From: Butyrivibrio fibrisolvens
Lineage (GTDB): Bacteria; Bacillota; Clostridia; Lachnospirales; Lachnospiraceae
Assembly (NCBI RefSeq): GCF_037113525.1
Contig: NZ_CP146963.1
Location: 1,550,001-1,614,000 of the forward strand
Length of the DNA: 64,000 bases
Reading direction: 5' to 3'
Positions 26,980 to 36,654 of the stretch are shown here, one piece after another. Every line of letters begins with the position of its first letter. Within the stretch, counting starts at the first letter, position 1. The notes below the pieces were generated by a model. That model was given only the letters and a program-made list of their open reading frames with translations, searched no databases and was not told where the DNA came from. The position numbers were made by a program, and so were the translations under genes.

Positions 26980-29900
26980 ATGCATATTAAGAGATTTCTG
27001 GCAATACCTCTTACAGCCATGCTTTTATTGTCATCTGTTAATTCAGTTAATCTAAGAGCCTTGGCAGCTCATTCAGAGGCCGGCGTTTTTGAGGAATTAG
27101 AGATAGAAGATGCCTATGGACTTAATTCTGAAATTGAGTCTCCTGATGATGAAGAGACCTTGATAGAAGAATCATATGAACTTTTTTCTGAAGACAGCGA
27201 AGAAGATATTTTTATCTATGAAGATGATGAAATAGACCCTGCATTCGATATAGAGGAAGAGTCAGAAAGAGCTACGGAAGAGGAGTCTACCTTCGAAGCA
27301 GATCCACCTTTTTCTGAAGACAGAATGACTCTTTACCACGAAGCTAAGGCCTATGTAAATGTCCATAGCAGCGCAGACTTTGGTCTGGACAGAGACGCTA
27401 CGGATGAAGAGCGAGATACTTTCAGTGAGTGGAAAAAGAACGAGACCTTCAAGTGGTCAATATCAAATGGCAATGTAATTAAACTTCTTTCCTATGAAAG
27501 TGGAGCAGACGGTGAGAGGCAGAAGCTGGATTCCGTCTCCGGCACCGGAAAAACCTTTGTGGAATTTATTCCTGCAAAAGAGGGAGAAGCAACCCTCACT
27601 GTAGAGGTTGGAAAGATAAAAAAGAGTGCAACTATTACTGTTGCGTCAGATTTTTCACTTGATAAGGATCAGATCAATCTTTCCATGGGGGTAAATCCTT
27701 CCGATACCATAACACTTAAAGCCAAAAGTGAGACCGGTGTTGAACCGACTGTAACCTTCAACTTCTATGGCGAAGCCTATGACGAAGAAGGCAACAAATA
27801 TGAGAACGAGAATGCTGTAACTATAACAGAGCTTACAGATGAGAAGACTTTCGTAGACAACGTTCTTACAAAGAAGTATGAAATCAAGGCAAGAGATGGT
27901 CTTTCTCATGGTGGCGGCAATGCCAATTTTATTGTAAATGGTGAGATTTATCTTAGTGCCAAGGTCAACATTGCAGGAATCGAACGTGTCGAGATGAGCG
28001 ATTTCTGGGGATTTGAGAAATTTGATGAACCGGACGAAGATGGCGCCATGGGAAGAATAGAAAATGGCCAGTTTATCACCATGGAGACCTGGCTAAGAGG
28101 TGCCAAGATTTATTACAACGTTGAGTATTCAGAGGAATTCCCGGCAGAAACAACACCGGAAGTTGTGATTGCCCTTGGAAAGGTCTATGAGACCCCTATA
28201 GAAGTTTATTCAACAATAGAGCATGGCTTTGCACGTATAAGTGCAGTAGCTGTTAAGGATGGTTATGCCAATTCCGAGTTCAAGGATATGGTTGTACATC
28301 TCGATAACTGGGATATCTGGAACGGTATTGGAGAAATCGACAGAGGCAAATTTGACAATGATCCGAGTAAGATAGCAACCAGTGGCCTTGTCATAAGTAC
28401 TATCCCTTGGGGAGACTACGATGAAGAACACAGGCCTTCTGAATATGAATTTGTTTATACAGGTACCAAGATTGATCATGATGGCAACGTGAGAGTTTAT
28501 TACAACGGCAGAAGCCTTGTAGAAGGAACAGACTTTAAGCTGACCTACAGCAACAACACTAAAGTGTATGTCCTTCCTGAAAACCTTACAGATGCTGACA
28601 AGAAGAAAGCACCTTCCTTTACCGTGACCGGTATTGGAAACTACAACTTCAAGGAGACAACATATTTTTCAATACTTCCCATTAATCTTAATTTCTGCAG
28701 GCCTACCAATGGTCCTACAATCATGGTATTTGCAGATGATTCTAAACTTCTTAAGAAGGCTGTGATAGAGCTCACATTTGTAAATAAGGGTAAAGAGGCC
28801 AAGCTTAAGAATGGCAAAGATTATGCGATCTATTTTAATAAAAATACTCCTGACGGTCCTGATTTTGAGCATGCATTGACTGCTCAGCAGCTTCTTGATG
28901 ATATAAAAGCAAACAAGAATGACTGGAATAATTACAGGATAAATGCCAGAGGAATAGGCAATTTCACAGGAAATCTTGATAATGGCGGATCTGTGAATCT
29001 TTTGGTTTTGCCTGCAGAAGAAAAGGCAAACTTTGTAAACCTTGGTGAGGCCAAGATGCCCAAATTGCCGGCATTTGACTACTCAGAGTCAGAAGTCGAG
29101 GGAAAGCTTGTTCCCGATCTTCAGTCTACCAAGCTTATTAAGCAGTTTGCTGAAGGGACATTAAAGGTAACCTCTAAGGGCAAAGAGCTTAAATACATGG
29201 ATGATGAGAAGTATGCTGCTTTGTCTGATACTGATAAGAAGTATCCATACTACTACACTGTTCGTGATCCCGGCGCTAATGATGAGCGTACGAACCGCTA
29301 TCCCGGAACGCAGAACTTTATTGAGATTGTTCCTTATGAAAATGGCGATGATGAGACAGGTTACAGAAGCAATCTCCTGGGCGAGAGAACATTGTTCTTT
29401 ACTATCAACGCATGGACCCTCGACCTTGTAGATTATGCCACAAAGATACCGTATCGTGGCACGAGTATCCTCGCCTATGCCGAAGACGAAAATCATGACT
29501 GGCGTCCGGATCTTTCATCCATAGCAGCAGAAGGAAAGACTACTGCTAGAGTAATTAACAAGGCTACAGGAAAAGAGCTTGAATCAGATCGCTATGATGT
29601 TTGGTCAAATGATAACTACGGAGACGTTGGAACATTTACCATTATTGTACAGGGACGACCTGACAGAGGCACAGATGGAAGAATCTATAAGAAGATCAAG
29701 ATTACTCCAAGAAAATTGACAGCAGATGACCTTAACAAGACTGTTTTTGTTGAGTATTGGGAAGATCTTAATAATATTTCATATAGTGTAGGCGGTGCCG
29801 AGCCTAATTTCGACGTAACCGGCAGGTTCTATGGAGAAGAGACAGTCTGGCTTGAGTATGGCAGGGACTTTACTGTTTCCTATGTTAACAACAAGAAGGC

Positions 29901-30564
29901 AGGACAGAAGGGCAGTGTAACCCTTAAGTTTAAGGGCGGTTACAGTGGAACTATCAAGAAGGCTCTTGAGTTTACCGTTACAAAGAAGGAGTTCACGCCT
30001 TGGAACAGCATCTGGCTGACAGCAAATGACATTGTATACAAGAATAAGAAGAATAACTTTAAGACGAAGTATACTCTTGTTGATAACAACGTAGCTCTTA
30101 AAGAAAAGAAGGACTACACTGTCGAAGGTACTGTAAGCTACCGTTATGCAGAAGATTATATGGAAAACGACAAAGTTAAGTATAGTAAGGGCACAGAAAT
30201 CAATGATGGCGATATTGTACCTGCAGGTGCAATAATTCAGATGGACCTTCAGGCTAAAGCCAAGAATGAAAACTATGCACAGCCGGAAGGTGATCCTCTT
30301 TTCTTTAGCGCAACTTACATAGTAGGTGAAGCACTTCTTTCATCCTGCAAGATCAAGGTAGCAGACCAAAAATATACCGGTAAAGAAGTTATTCCTTCCA
30401 AGGCGGATGTAAGTATTACTTATAAGGGAACTCCGATAACAGACTTTGAAATCTATGGCTTTACAAACAACGTCAAAGCAGGTACTGCATCTATGTATAT
30501 CCGTGCTAATGGTAATATCTGCGGTACTAAGAAGATAACCTTCAAAATCGTTAAAGCCAAGTAA
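26980..30564 (+). CDS. Secreted surface protein, about 1194 aa, related to the 2779-aa protein
   Basis: The ATG at 26980 is preferred over 26950 because AGGAGG lies 8 nt upstream and the upstream frame runs through a terminator. Signal peptide: MHIKRFLAIPLTAMLLLSS ... RALAA. An acidic region follows (about residues 40-120). Then a BIG-like beta domain (KSATITVAS end) and several modules, with C-terminal YGRDFTVSYVNNKKAGQKGS and a last module with TNNVKAGTASMYIRANGN. These match the C-terminal modules of the previous giant protein, so the two are paralogous at the module level. No LPXTG or transmembrane tail. Probably surface-associated or released; function unknown. Confidence 0.85.
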   Translation: MHIKRFLAIPLTAMLLLSSVNSVNLRALAAHSEAGVFEELEIEDAYGLNSEIESPDDEETLIEESYELFSEDSEEDIFIYEDDEIDPAFDIEEESERATEEESTFEADPPFSEDRMTLYHEAKAYVNVHSSADFGLDRDATDEERDTFSEWKKNETFKWSISNGNVIKLLSYESGADGERQKLDSVSGTGKTFVEFIPAKEGEATLTVEVGKIKKSATITVASDFSLDKDQINLSMGVNPSDTITLKAKSETGVEPTVTFNFYGEAYDEEGNKYENENAVTITELTDEKTFVDNVLTKKYEIKARDGLSHGGGNANFIVNGEIYLSAKVNIAGIERVEMSDFWGFEKFDEPDEDGAMGRIENGQFITMETWLRGAKIYYNVEYSEEFPAETTPEVVIALGKVYETPIEVYSTIEHGFARISAVAVKDGYANSEFKDMVVHLDNWDIWNGIGEIDRGKFDNDPSKIATSGLVISTIPWGDYDEEHRPSEYEFVYTGTKIDHDGNVRVYYNGRSLVEGTDFKLTYSNNTKVYVLPENLTDADKKKAPSFTVTGIGNYNFKETTYFSILPINLNFCRPTNGPTIMVFADDSKLLKKAVIELTFVNKGKEAKLKNGKDYAIYFNKNTPDGPDFEHALTAQQLLDDIKANKNDWNNYRINARGIGNFTGNLDNGGSVNLLVLPAEEKANFVNLGEAKMPKLPAFDYSESEVEGKLVPDLQSTKLIKQFAEGTLKVTSKGKELKYMDDEKYAALSDTDKKYPYYYTVRDPGANDERTNRYPGTQNFIEIVPYENGDDETGYRSNLLGERTLFFTINAWTLDLVDYATKIPYRGTSILAYAEDENHDWRPDLSSIAAEGKTTARVINKATGKELESDRYDVWSNDNYGDVGTFTIIVQGRPDRGTDGRIYKKIKITPRKLTADDLNKTVFVEYWEDLNNISYSVGGAEPNFDVTGRFYGEETVWLEYGRDFTVSYVNNKKAGQKGSVTLKFKGGYSGTIKKALEFTVTKKEFTPWNSIWLTANDIVYKNKKNNFKTKYTLVDNNVALKEKKDYTVEGTVSYRYAEDYMENDKVKYSKGTEINDGDIVPAGAIIQMDLQAKAKNENYAQPEGDPLFFSATYIVGEALLSSCKIKVADQKYTGKEVIPSKADVSITYKGTPITDFEIYGFTNNVKAGTASMYIRANGNICGTKKITFKIVKAK

Positions 30565-30797
30565 TCACTATGGCTTGAAATAAAGTCTTGAAAACAACGG
30601 ATAAATATTTGAAATACTACATATTATTGTGGGATTTGCTATTTAGTTATGAAAAAACATATAAAAAAAGTATTAAAAATCTTTCAAATAATGAATCTTG
30701 ATGATACTGTGTAGTAAAATATATGTAGAAAATATATTTTCTGAGCCTCACCTGACACACACAGGTGGGTCCTTTCACACACGCCGTCACACAGGCA

Positions 30798-30840
30798 AAA
30801 TAGAGAGTAGTCTGTCCCGACTGCTCTCTATTTCTATTTA
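30798..30840 (+). terminator. Hairpin after the second surface protein
   Basis: The inverted repeat AAATAGAGAGTAG / CTGCTCTCTATTT with a 10-base loop is followed by CTATTTAT. A smaller CACCTG/CAGGTG hairpin lies at 30748-30766. The 230 bases before hold no gene. Confidence 0.6.
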
Positions 30841-30849
30841 TGTAAAGTG

Positions 30850-31610
30850 TTTTTGACAAAGTAGAATAAAGCTTAGCTGTGTTATTTATGGACATACTGT
30901 AAAGGATAAGCTGTATCCGGATGATGAAAATGACCGCTATTTCCACATATACCATAGTACAGGCAAGGAGCATGGGGAAAAGGAACAATTAGAGGAAAGG
31001 CTTGAGCGGCTGGCGAGGAGTCTGAAGAAGCAGTATGGAACCGACTATCAGCTGAACAACACAGAAAAGCATTATTTCGATACGTTTTATGATAGCGAAG
31101 GAATACTGACTCTTATCAAAGAAAAAGATGACGTGATAAAAAGAGAACTACAGCTGTGCGGCTACTTCTGTATAGTCACATCGGATAAGATGACTGCGGC
31201 GGAGGCTCTCGACATCTACTATAGCAGGGATGCCTCGGAGAAAATGTTCAGGGGCGATAAATCATATCTTGGAAAAAAGTGAGAGGACGCATCTAAATGA
31301 GTCAACGGACGCAAAAATATTTGTGGAATTTGTGGCACTTATTGTAAGGAACGGGATATACACCAAGCTTAAAGAGGAACTGGAAAGGATAGATGAAAAC
31401 CCCAACTATATGACGGTGCCGGCGGCATTGAGGGAACTTGAAAAGATAGAAATGGTACGTGGTCATGATCAGATATACTGGCTTGATCATGCGGTGACAA
31501 AGACGCAAAAGGTTATATTGAAGGCGTTTGGAATGGATGTTGCATATGTGAAGCACAGGGCGAACAGGATTATTGAGCAGTTAAAGATAGCAGATAACAT
31601 CGGGTGGTAG
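30850..31610 (+). pseudogene. Broken IS1634/IS4-like transposase (5'-truncated, frameshifted)
   Basis: Without start codon, the frame from about 30890 reads KDKLYPDDENDRYFHIYHS, EEKDDVIKRELQLCGY-like, then ITSDKMTAAEALDIYYSRDA and GDKSYLGKK before a stop at 31281. The adjacent frame continues SERTHLNESTDAKIFVEF, VALIVRNGIYTKLKEE and ends KIADNIGW at 31610. These are the C-terminal half of an IS1634-type DDE transposase, including the region around the last catalytic Glu, with a frameshift at the A6 tract near 31275 and the first half missing. No terminal repeats were found, so this is a dead remnant. Confidence 0.75.
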
Positions 31611-31614
31611 GATC

Positions 31615-31893
31615 ATGACACGTATGACAAAGGAAAGCCTGGAAGCAAAAATAAAAAAGGCTGAGGAAAGAGTTGCAAGGACTGGCGAGACCTATAACGC
31701 AGCTTGTGAAGAATTAAAGAATCTGAGGAATAGGATGGCGGCCATAGAGAACGAGACGCTTGTGGAAGCGTTTATGAAGAGCAATAAAACGATCGAGGAG
31801 GAGGTCACATTTTTCGAATCAGACATGAAGTCTGAGGATGTCGGTCCGAAACCCAAACGACGTGGAGGCCGTAGGAGAAAAACGACAGAATAG
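31615..31893 (+). CDS. Small coiled-coil protein with basic tail
   Basis: A 92-aa protein. The N-terminal half is a coiled coil (LEAKIKKAEERVARTGETY), then IENETLVEAFMKSNKTIEEE and a basic C-terminus (KPKRRGGRRRKTTE). The composition resembles small DUF4315-like proteins found with mobilisation genes, but this is only a resemblance. A partial paralogue lies at 33353-33508, after the ATPase gene. A DNA-binding accessory role is possible from the basic tail. Confidence 0.6.
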   Translation: MTRMTKESLEAKIKKAEERVARTGETYNAACEELKNLRNRMAAIENETLVEAFMKSNKTIEEEVTFFESDMKSEDVGPKPKRRGGRRRKTTE

Positions 31894-31995
31894 AAGCCAA
31901 AAAATTATAACCTTACTGTATAACTGGATTAGAAACTGAATCGGGAACAGCCAGAAACGGGTAGGAACAATCAGATAATATTGGAATAAACATTT

Positions 31996-33348
31996 ATGAT
32001 TAAGAAGCTGAAATGGAAGAATTACAAAGCACTTGGAAATCTTGAATTGGATTTCACTAAGGATGATGGAACTGCCTATAACACAATCATCCTCGCAGGA
32101 GAGAATGGCGCAGGTAAGACCACAGTGCTTGAATCGCTTGCGACTGTTTTGGATTGTGGACCAAATACAGTTTTTGAGTATATTGATTATGACATTAGTG
32201 GAACAACATATAAAGCAATACCCGATTCAAGAAGTGGAAATGCTGGGTTCTATAAAAGAGTTGATGTGGCTTCTGGCAATGAGGAGGCCGTTAATAGCGG
32301 AAGAAATACAAATTATAATTTGATAGACGAGGATATAAAGGATTTCCGTCATTATGGCTTTGCCTATTCCAAGGCAAGGTCGGGGTTTAAGACGGATCCG
32401 GTAAAATCTTCAACTACTATGCAGATAGATGCTGAGAAATTTGAGCCTGATAACTATGGCAGTTTTACACATATAAAGCAATTACTTATCGACATAGATG
32501 CACAAGACTCATCTGAATGGATGAAGAAAAGCAATGCTGGAGGTCTTGACGACCAGAAATATGAGGATTTCAAGAAGGCTTCTAAGGGTTATCGCTTTGA
32601 GAAAGCTTTCAATGACTTCTTTGATGATGTTCGGTATGATGGGATTGACACAGAAGATCCCGATGAGAAGAAGGTATTATTTACAAAGCATGGGCAAAGC
32701 ATAGCGGTTGATGACCTAAGTACTGGAGAAAAGCAGATAGTTTTCCGTGGAGCGCATCTGCTACGGAATACAAAAAGCATCGCCGGTGGCATTGTGATGA
32801 TTGATGAGCCGGAACTTTCAATGCATCCCAAATGGCAGAAGAAGATGTTGGATTACTATCGTGGGCTGTTTACGAGTGATGATAATGCTACCCAATCCGT
32901 TCAGATGATTGTAGCCACACATTCTGAGTATGTAATCCAATCAGCATTAGAGGATCGGGATAATGTCCTGGTTATCGTTTTGACAGATGAGAATGGTACG
33001 ATAAGCAGTCGCAAGGTTACGGCTCCGAATGTCCTGCCAACGATAACATCAGCTGAGACGAATTACCTGGCATTTGGTGTTCCTTCCAAAGATTACCACA
33101 TTGAGCTTTATGCTTATCTTCAGATGAAGACAAATAATCATACTATAGAGTCTTGCGATGCATATATTGCACAACAGCAACAGTATGATAGAACGAAGCA
33201 TGAGAAGTTTGATGGATATCGTAATCATAATTACCAAACATTACCTACATATATTCGAAATGCCATAGATCATCCTGATTCTGGCAGAAGTTATACGGAA
33301 GAGGAGTTTAAGGCTTCAATTGAATTGCTGATAGAGTTATGTAGATGA
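31996..33348 (+). CDS. AAA family ATPase (AAA_21/OLD-like), probable defence protein
   Basis: A 450-aa SMC/RecF-like ATPase. Walker A is LAGENGAGKTTVLESL, the ABC-like signature LSTGEKQIVFRGAHLL, Walker B GGIVMIDEPELSMHP, and the H-switch ATHSEYVIQSA. The long insert between them (residues 70-230) is charged. The C-terminal ~110 residues contain YHIELYAYLQ and YIRNAIDHPDSGRSY, perhaps an effector or partner-binding domain; no TOPRIM or HNH motif is visible. Solitary ATPases of this kind are common in phage-defence islands (OLD, Septu-like, RloC-like). No nuclease partner is adjacent, so the system may be single-gene. Confidence 0.8.
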   Translation: MIKKLKWKNYKALGNLELDFTKDDGTAYNTIILAGENGAGKTTVLESLATVLDCGPNTVFEYIDYDISGTTYKAIPDSRSGNAGFYKRVDVASGNEEAVNSGRNTNYNLIDEDIKDFRHYGFAYSKARSGFKTDPVKSSTTMQIDAEKFEPDNYGSFTHIKQLLIDIDAQDSSEWMKKSNAGGLDDQKYEDFKKASKGYRFEKAFNDFFDDVRYDGIDTEDPDEKKVLFTKHGQSIAVDDLSTGEKQIVFRGAHLLRNTKSIAGGIVMIDEPELSMHPKWQKKMLDYYRGLFTSDDNATQSVQMIVATHSEYVIQSALEDRDNVLVIVLTDENGTISSRKVTAPNVLPTITSAETNYLAFGVPSKDYHIELYAYLQMKTNNHTIESCDAYIAQQQQYDRTKHEKFDGYRNHNYQTLPTYIRNAIDHPDSGRSYTEEEFKASIELLIELCR

Positions 33349-33352
33349 TTAA

Positions 33353-33508
33353 GGAATTGAAAACGAGATTTTAGTGAATGCTTTTGTAAAAAGCGATAAG
33401 ACCCTCGATGAGATGCTGGAGTTCTTTCGGTCAGATATGAAAGATGATCCTGAAGAGGATAAGCCAAAAAGACGAGGAAGACGGAAGACGGTTCGGAACG
33501 AGGATTAA
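33353..33508 (+). pseudogene. 5'-truncated paralogue of the 31615 coiled-coil gene
   Basis: The frame GIENEILVNAFVKSDKTLDE ... FFRSDMKDDPEEDK ends with a basic KPKRRGRRKTVRNED. It matches the second half of the 92-aa protein at about 60 percent over 30 residues. A stop codon directly precedes it and no start with ribosome site is present. It begins five bases after the ATPase stop. Confidence 0.7.
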
Positions 33509-33570
33509 TGGTCTGAAAAAAGAGTTTGAGTGGGAAATTTTCGGAAATTTAAGATATTAAGATAAATTAT

Positions 33571-33613
33571 ATAACCCCTTTGGATTACTGCATATCCGGA
33601 GGGGTTGTTTTTA
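33571..33613 (+). terminator. Terminator after the ATPase region
   Basis: The stem AACCCC / GGGGTT with further pairing in a 22-base loop is followed by TTTTTAT. Confidence 0.75.
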
Positions 33614-33899
33614 TATATTTAAATTGCGCACAATAATATGTTGCGCATTTGAAGGGACGATAATTCTTTAACATAACAACAAATTATTAAATATTTATAA
33701 AACACCGTACAATAAAGGCATGTCTATTGAAAATCTGATTAAATCTTGTAAAATGATTCTATAAGGAGTTATGCGAACTATAGATATTTGATATTCAAAA
33801 CTGAAAATATCAAATACAGCATACAGATTATGTGTATCAAGAAGTGGGACGCCGCTTTTTTGATATAAGTTGATGAAAATCAACCTTTCATACTATGAA

Positions 33900-33938
33900 G
33901 AAGCCGAGAAGACACGTCCCGTCATCTCGGCTTCCATT
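33900..33938. terminator. Hairpin in the spacer before the XRE gene
   Basis: The perfect 10-bp stem GAAGCCGAGA / TCTCGGCTTC with CATTTTAT after it. The surrounding 33614-34116 holds no gene that I can support. Confidence 0.55.
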
Positions 33939-34041
33939 TTATAAGATAATTTAAGAAATATCGGGTAGCGGTAGTATCTTCTGGTTCGAATAGAATAAGA
34001 AAAGGCAGAAGACTGAAAATAGACTTGGATGTGGCATGTAT

Positions 34042-34058
34042 TGTCAGATAATCTGACA
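34042..34058. promoter_or_regulatory. Perfect palindrome, likely operator of the XRE regulator
   Basis: TGTCAGATAATCTGACA, 17 bp and perfectly symmetric, lies 59 bases upstream of the XRE start. An AT-rich CTATAAT -10-like box follows at about 34087-34093. The position fits autoregulation. Confidence 0.6.
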
Positions 34059-34116
34059 TAAAATGTAGACAAAACAATCGTAATAAACTATAATTCAGAT
34101 TGGTGGGAGAGAAAAA

Positions 34117-34425
34117 ATGCATGAAAGACTAAAAAAAGCACGAAAATCTTTAAAAATGTCTCAGGCATTTGTTGCGGAACAGATGCAGCTTTCAAGACCT
34201 ACGATAAGCGCAATTGAATCCGGACAAAGAAAAGTATCAGCAGAGGAGCTTGCAAGATTTTCCAAGCTGTATGGCATTAGCGTGGATGAATTGATGTATG
34301 GAAAGATTTCAACCAAAGGGCAGATAGATAATTTTACAAGGTTGTTTGCCGAGCTATCTGAAATTGATCAAAGAGAAATTTTGAATTTGATTGATTTTAA
34401 GAGAAAGTTTAAAACTATTGATTGA
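34117..34425 (+). CDS. XRE-family transcriptional regulator
   Basis: A 102-aa protein with ribosome site GGGAGAG. The helix-turn-helix lies in residues 3-60: LKKARKSLKMSQAFVAEQMQ, then LSRPTISAIESGQRKVSAEE. The C-terminal ~40 residues are helical and could dimerise. The upstream perfect palindrome is a likely binding site. It stands before the two-component genes and may control them, or be an island regulator. Confidence 0.88.
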   Translation: MHERLKKARKSLKMSQAFVAEQMQLSRPTISAIESGQRKVSAEELARFSKLYGISVDELMYGKISTKGQIDNFTRLFAELSEIDQREILNLIDFKRKFKTID

Positions 34426-34488
34426 GCGCATCAGGGGCATGTAGATAAAAAGTGGCCAATAGATAATCATGTATTGGAGATTTGGAAT

Positions 34489-35250
34489 ATGAACGAATAT
34501 ATTTTTGGCGGCGATAGAAGCAATTTGTCCCTAAGCCAAAGTGCGGAACAAATAGTAATTGGTGTGTGTGACGATGAAAATTATGTTCATGTTTTTATAG
34601 AAAAGGCCTTGGAGAACTACGCTATAGAAAAAAAATTCAAAGTGAGTGTGGTTCATTTTTTGTCAGCCTCAGAATTGCTAAATAATGATAAAGATATAGA
34701 TCTTTTGCTTCTTGATATTGATATGCCAGAAATGGATGGGATAGAGGCAGGGCATATACTTAGAAACCGTAATGTTGAGTACAAAATTATCATGTTGACA
34801 GGGAGAGAAGATAGATTCAGGGAAGCCTTTGAAATTGAAGCATATCGTTTTGTGACAAAACCTATAGATGATGAAAAGCTTTTTAAGGCCATAGATGATG
34901 TAAGGAATACTATTAAGTTAAAACAAAAAGTATTGGTGTTTAGGGATGGGGTGCAATATAGTATACCGCAAAAAGAAATACTATATGTTGAAGCAAATCG
35001 GTCATCGACGCTTGTTTTTACAATGAATGTAGAATTTAGAAGTGAGCAATCGTTATCTTTTTGGGCTACTATCTTGGATCAAAGAACATTTTTTCGGTGC
35101 CATAAATCTTTTATCGTTAATATGGGGAAGATTGATAAGATTCAAGATAGTTACATAACAATGATTAATGGGGATAGAGTTGCGATATCAAGGAGACTTC
35201 GCAAATCTTTTGTGAATACGTATATGATATATGATACAAAATGGAGATAA
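34489..35250 (+). CDS. LytTR-family response regulator
   Basis: About 253 aa. The ATG at 34489 is chosen because GGAG lies 9 nt upstream; the TTG at 34474 overlaps that site. The receiver domain has VIGVCDDENY, phospho-acceptor Asp in LLLLDIDMPEMDG, and Lys in RFVTKPIDD. The C-terminal LytTR DNA-binding domain has ILYVEANRSSTLVFT and FFRCHKSFIVN. Such AgrA/VirR-like regulators control peptide-responsive genes, often bacteriocins or signalling. It overlaps the kinase gene by a few bases, so the pair is co-expressed. Confidence 0.92.
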   Translation: MNEYIFGGDRSNLSLSQSAEQIVIGVCDDENYVHVFIEKALENYAIEKKFKVSVVHFLSASELLNNDKDIDLLLLDIDMPEMDGIEAGHILRNRNVEYKIIMLTGREDRFREAFEIEAYRFVTKPIDDEKLFKAIDDVRNTIKLKQKVLVFRDGVQYSIPQKEILYVEANRSSTLVFTMNVEFRSEQSLSFWATILDQRTFFRCHKSFIVNMGKIDKIQDSYITMINGDRVAISRRLRKSFVNTYMIYDTKWR

Positions 35251-36542
35251 CTGTGAGAATTGAAATTGTATTGACAAATATGATTATGCTTTTTGAATTT
35301 TTATCTTTCTTTTATGTATTTTTTAGGAGAGAATACAGGAAGCAAACAAACCAAAGATTAATTTGTATATCTATATGGATTATATTGTGGAGTTTAACAT
35401 TGATGGCAGGATTCGATTGGCAGCATAGAATAGCCGGTCCGGTTCCTGCTTTTTTTCTAGTGTATATGATATTGATATGGATATTATTCGAAATATCCGT
35501 TAAGGAAGCTATTATAATGGGAATGGCGACTTGGCTAGTATTGTCTATTATCGAAGAAAACATTATTATTGCAATACAAACGAAATATGTTATTGAGGAA
35601 AGACGTTTTGATGGGATAATAATGGTGGCTATTTTGCTAATAATATGGTCATTTTATTATATCTTTAGGAATAGATATAATGCACAAGCATTTCGGATGC
35701 CAATCACTGTATGGATTTTGCTGGACTTAATAATGCTTCTTCTGATGGCAATGCTGTCATTTTTTACATACGTAATTGTGAAGAATCTTCCAAACACGAA
35801 GATGATTACTGCTGGGCAAATATTGCTGTTAATAGGCGGCATTTCAATAATTATCCTGTTATTTATATTTGTGTATTTTTATGGTACGGCTTACGAGTAT
35901 CGTATTCAAAAGGAAATAACAGAAATGCAAATAAGACAGCAGAGGGAGTATTTTGAACGGCTCTTGGAGCGTGAGGAGGAAACAAAGAAATTTCGTCACG
36001 ATATTATAAATGACTTGCTGGAATTGCACAATTATTGTGAAAATCATGAATGCCAGCAGATGAAACAGTATCTTGAAAAGGTAACTGGGGTTGTAACTGG
36101 AATTAGTAATAAAAGTTATAATGTTGGCAATGATGTAATTAATACCATCTTAAACTATTATCTGATTCCACTAAAAGAAAAATATGATGTGGAAGTAAGC
36201 GGCATGTTGTCAAATAATATTTCTATTGATGATAGAAATCTGTGTGTAATTTGTGCGAACGTTATAAAAAATGCAGTAGAAGCAGTAAGTAAAATGGATG
36301 AAGGTAGAGTTGCAACCCTTTTTGAATGTGGAAAAAGCTATTTGCATATTCAAGTGGAAAATACATATGAAGGAGATATTGAATTTGACGACACGGGGAT
36401 TCCTAAAACTTCTAAATGCGATATGACAAATCATGGAATTGGAATGAGAAATGTGTTTGAGATGGTCAAGAAAAATGAGGGGACATGTAGGATTGAAGCA
36501 AAAGATGGAGTGTTCAAGGTGGATATATTTCTAAAGTCATGA
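35241..36542 (+). CDS. GHKL-domain sensor histidine kinase (AgrC-like)
   Basis: A 433-aa membrane kinase. About six transmembrane helices fill residues 5-215. The dimerisation box EETKKFRHDIINDLLELHNY carries the phospho-His, and NHGIGMRNVFEMVKKNEG is the G-box of the GHKL ATPase. The ATG at 35241 overlaps the regulator stop; a GTG at 35253 has GGAG 7 nt upstream and may be the real start. The sensor part resembles peptide-sensing AgrC-type kinases. No agrB-type protease is present nearby; a 22-aa peptide gene follows, a candidate ligand or target. Confidence 0.9.
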   Translation: MEITVRIEIVLTNMIMLFEFLSFFYVFFRREYRKQTNQRLICISIWIILWSLTLMAGFDWQHRIAGPVPAFFLVYMILIWILFEISVKEAIIMGMATWLVLSIIEENIIIAIQTKYVIEERRFDGIIMVAILLIIWSFYYIFRNRYNAQAFRMPITVWILLDLIMLLLMAMLSFFTYVIVKNLPNTKMITAGQILLLIGGISIIILLFIFVYFYGTAYEYRIQKEITEMQIRQQREYFERLLEREEETKKFRHDIINDLLELHNYCENHECQQMKQYLEKVTGVVTGISNKSYNVGNDVINTILNYYLIPLKEKYDVEVSGMLSNNISIDDRNLCVICANVIKNAVEAVSKMDEGRVATLFECGKSYLHIQVENTYEGDIEFDDTGIPKTSKCDMTNHGIGMRNVFEMVKKNEGTCRIEAKDGVFKVDIFLKS

Positions 36543-36604
36543 CCGTTGATAGGGATATAATACCGTTCGTATGGAAACATATTGAGTACAGAATGTCAGT
36601 ATAG

Positions 36605-36640
36605 TAGACTACCAATTGTTGATATTGGTAGTCTATTTAA
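36605..36640 (+). terminator. Hairpin between the kinase and the 22-aa peptide gene
   Basis: The perfect 12-bp stem TAGACTACCAAT / ATTGGTAGTCTA with a 7-base loop and TTT. It would end kinase transcription or let a fraction continue into the peptide gene. Confidence 0.75.
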
Positions 36641-36654
36641 TGGAGGTAAATGAA

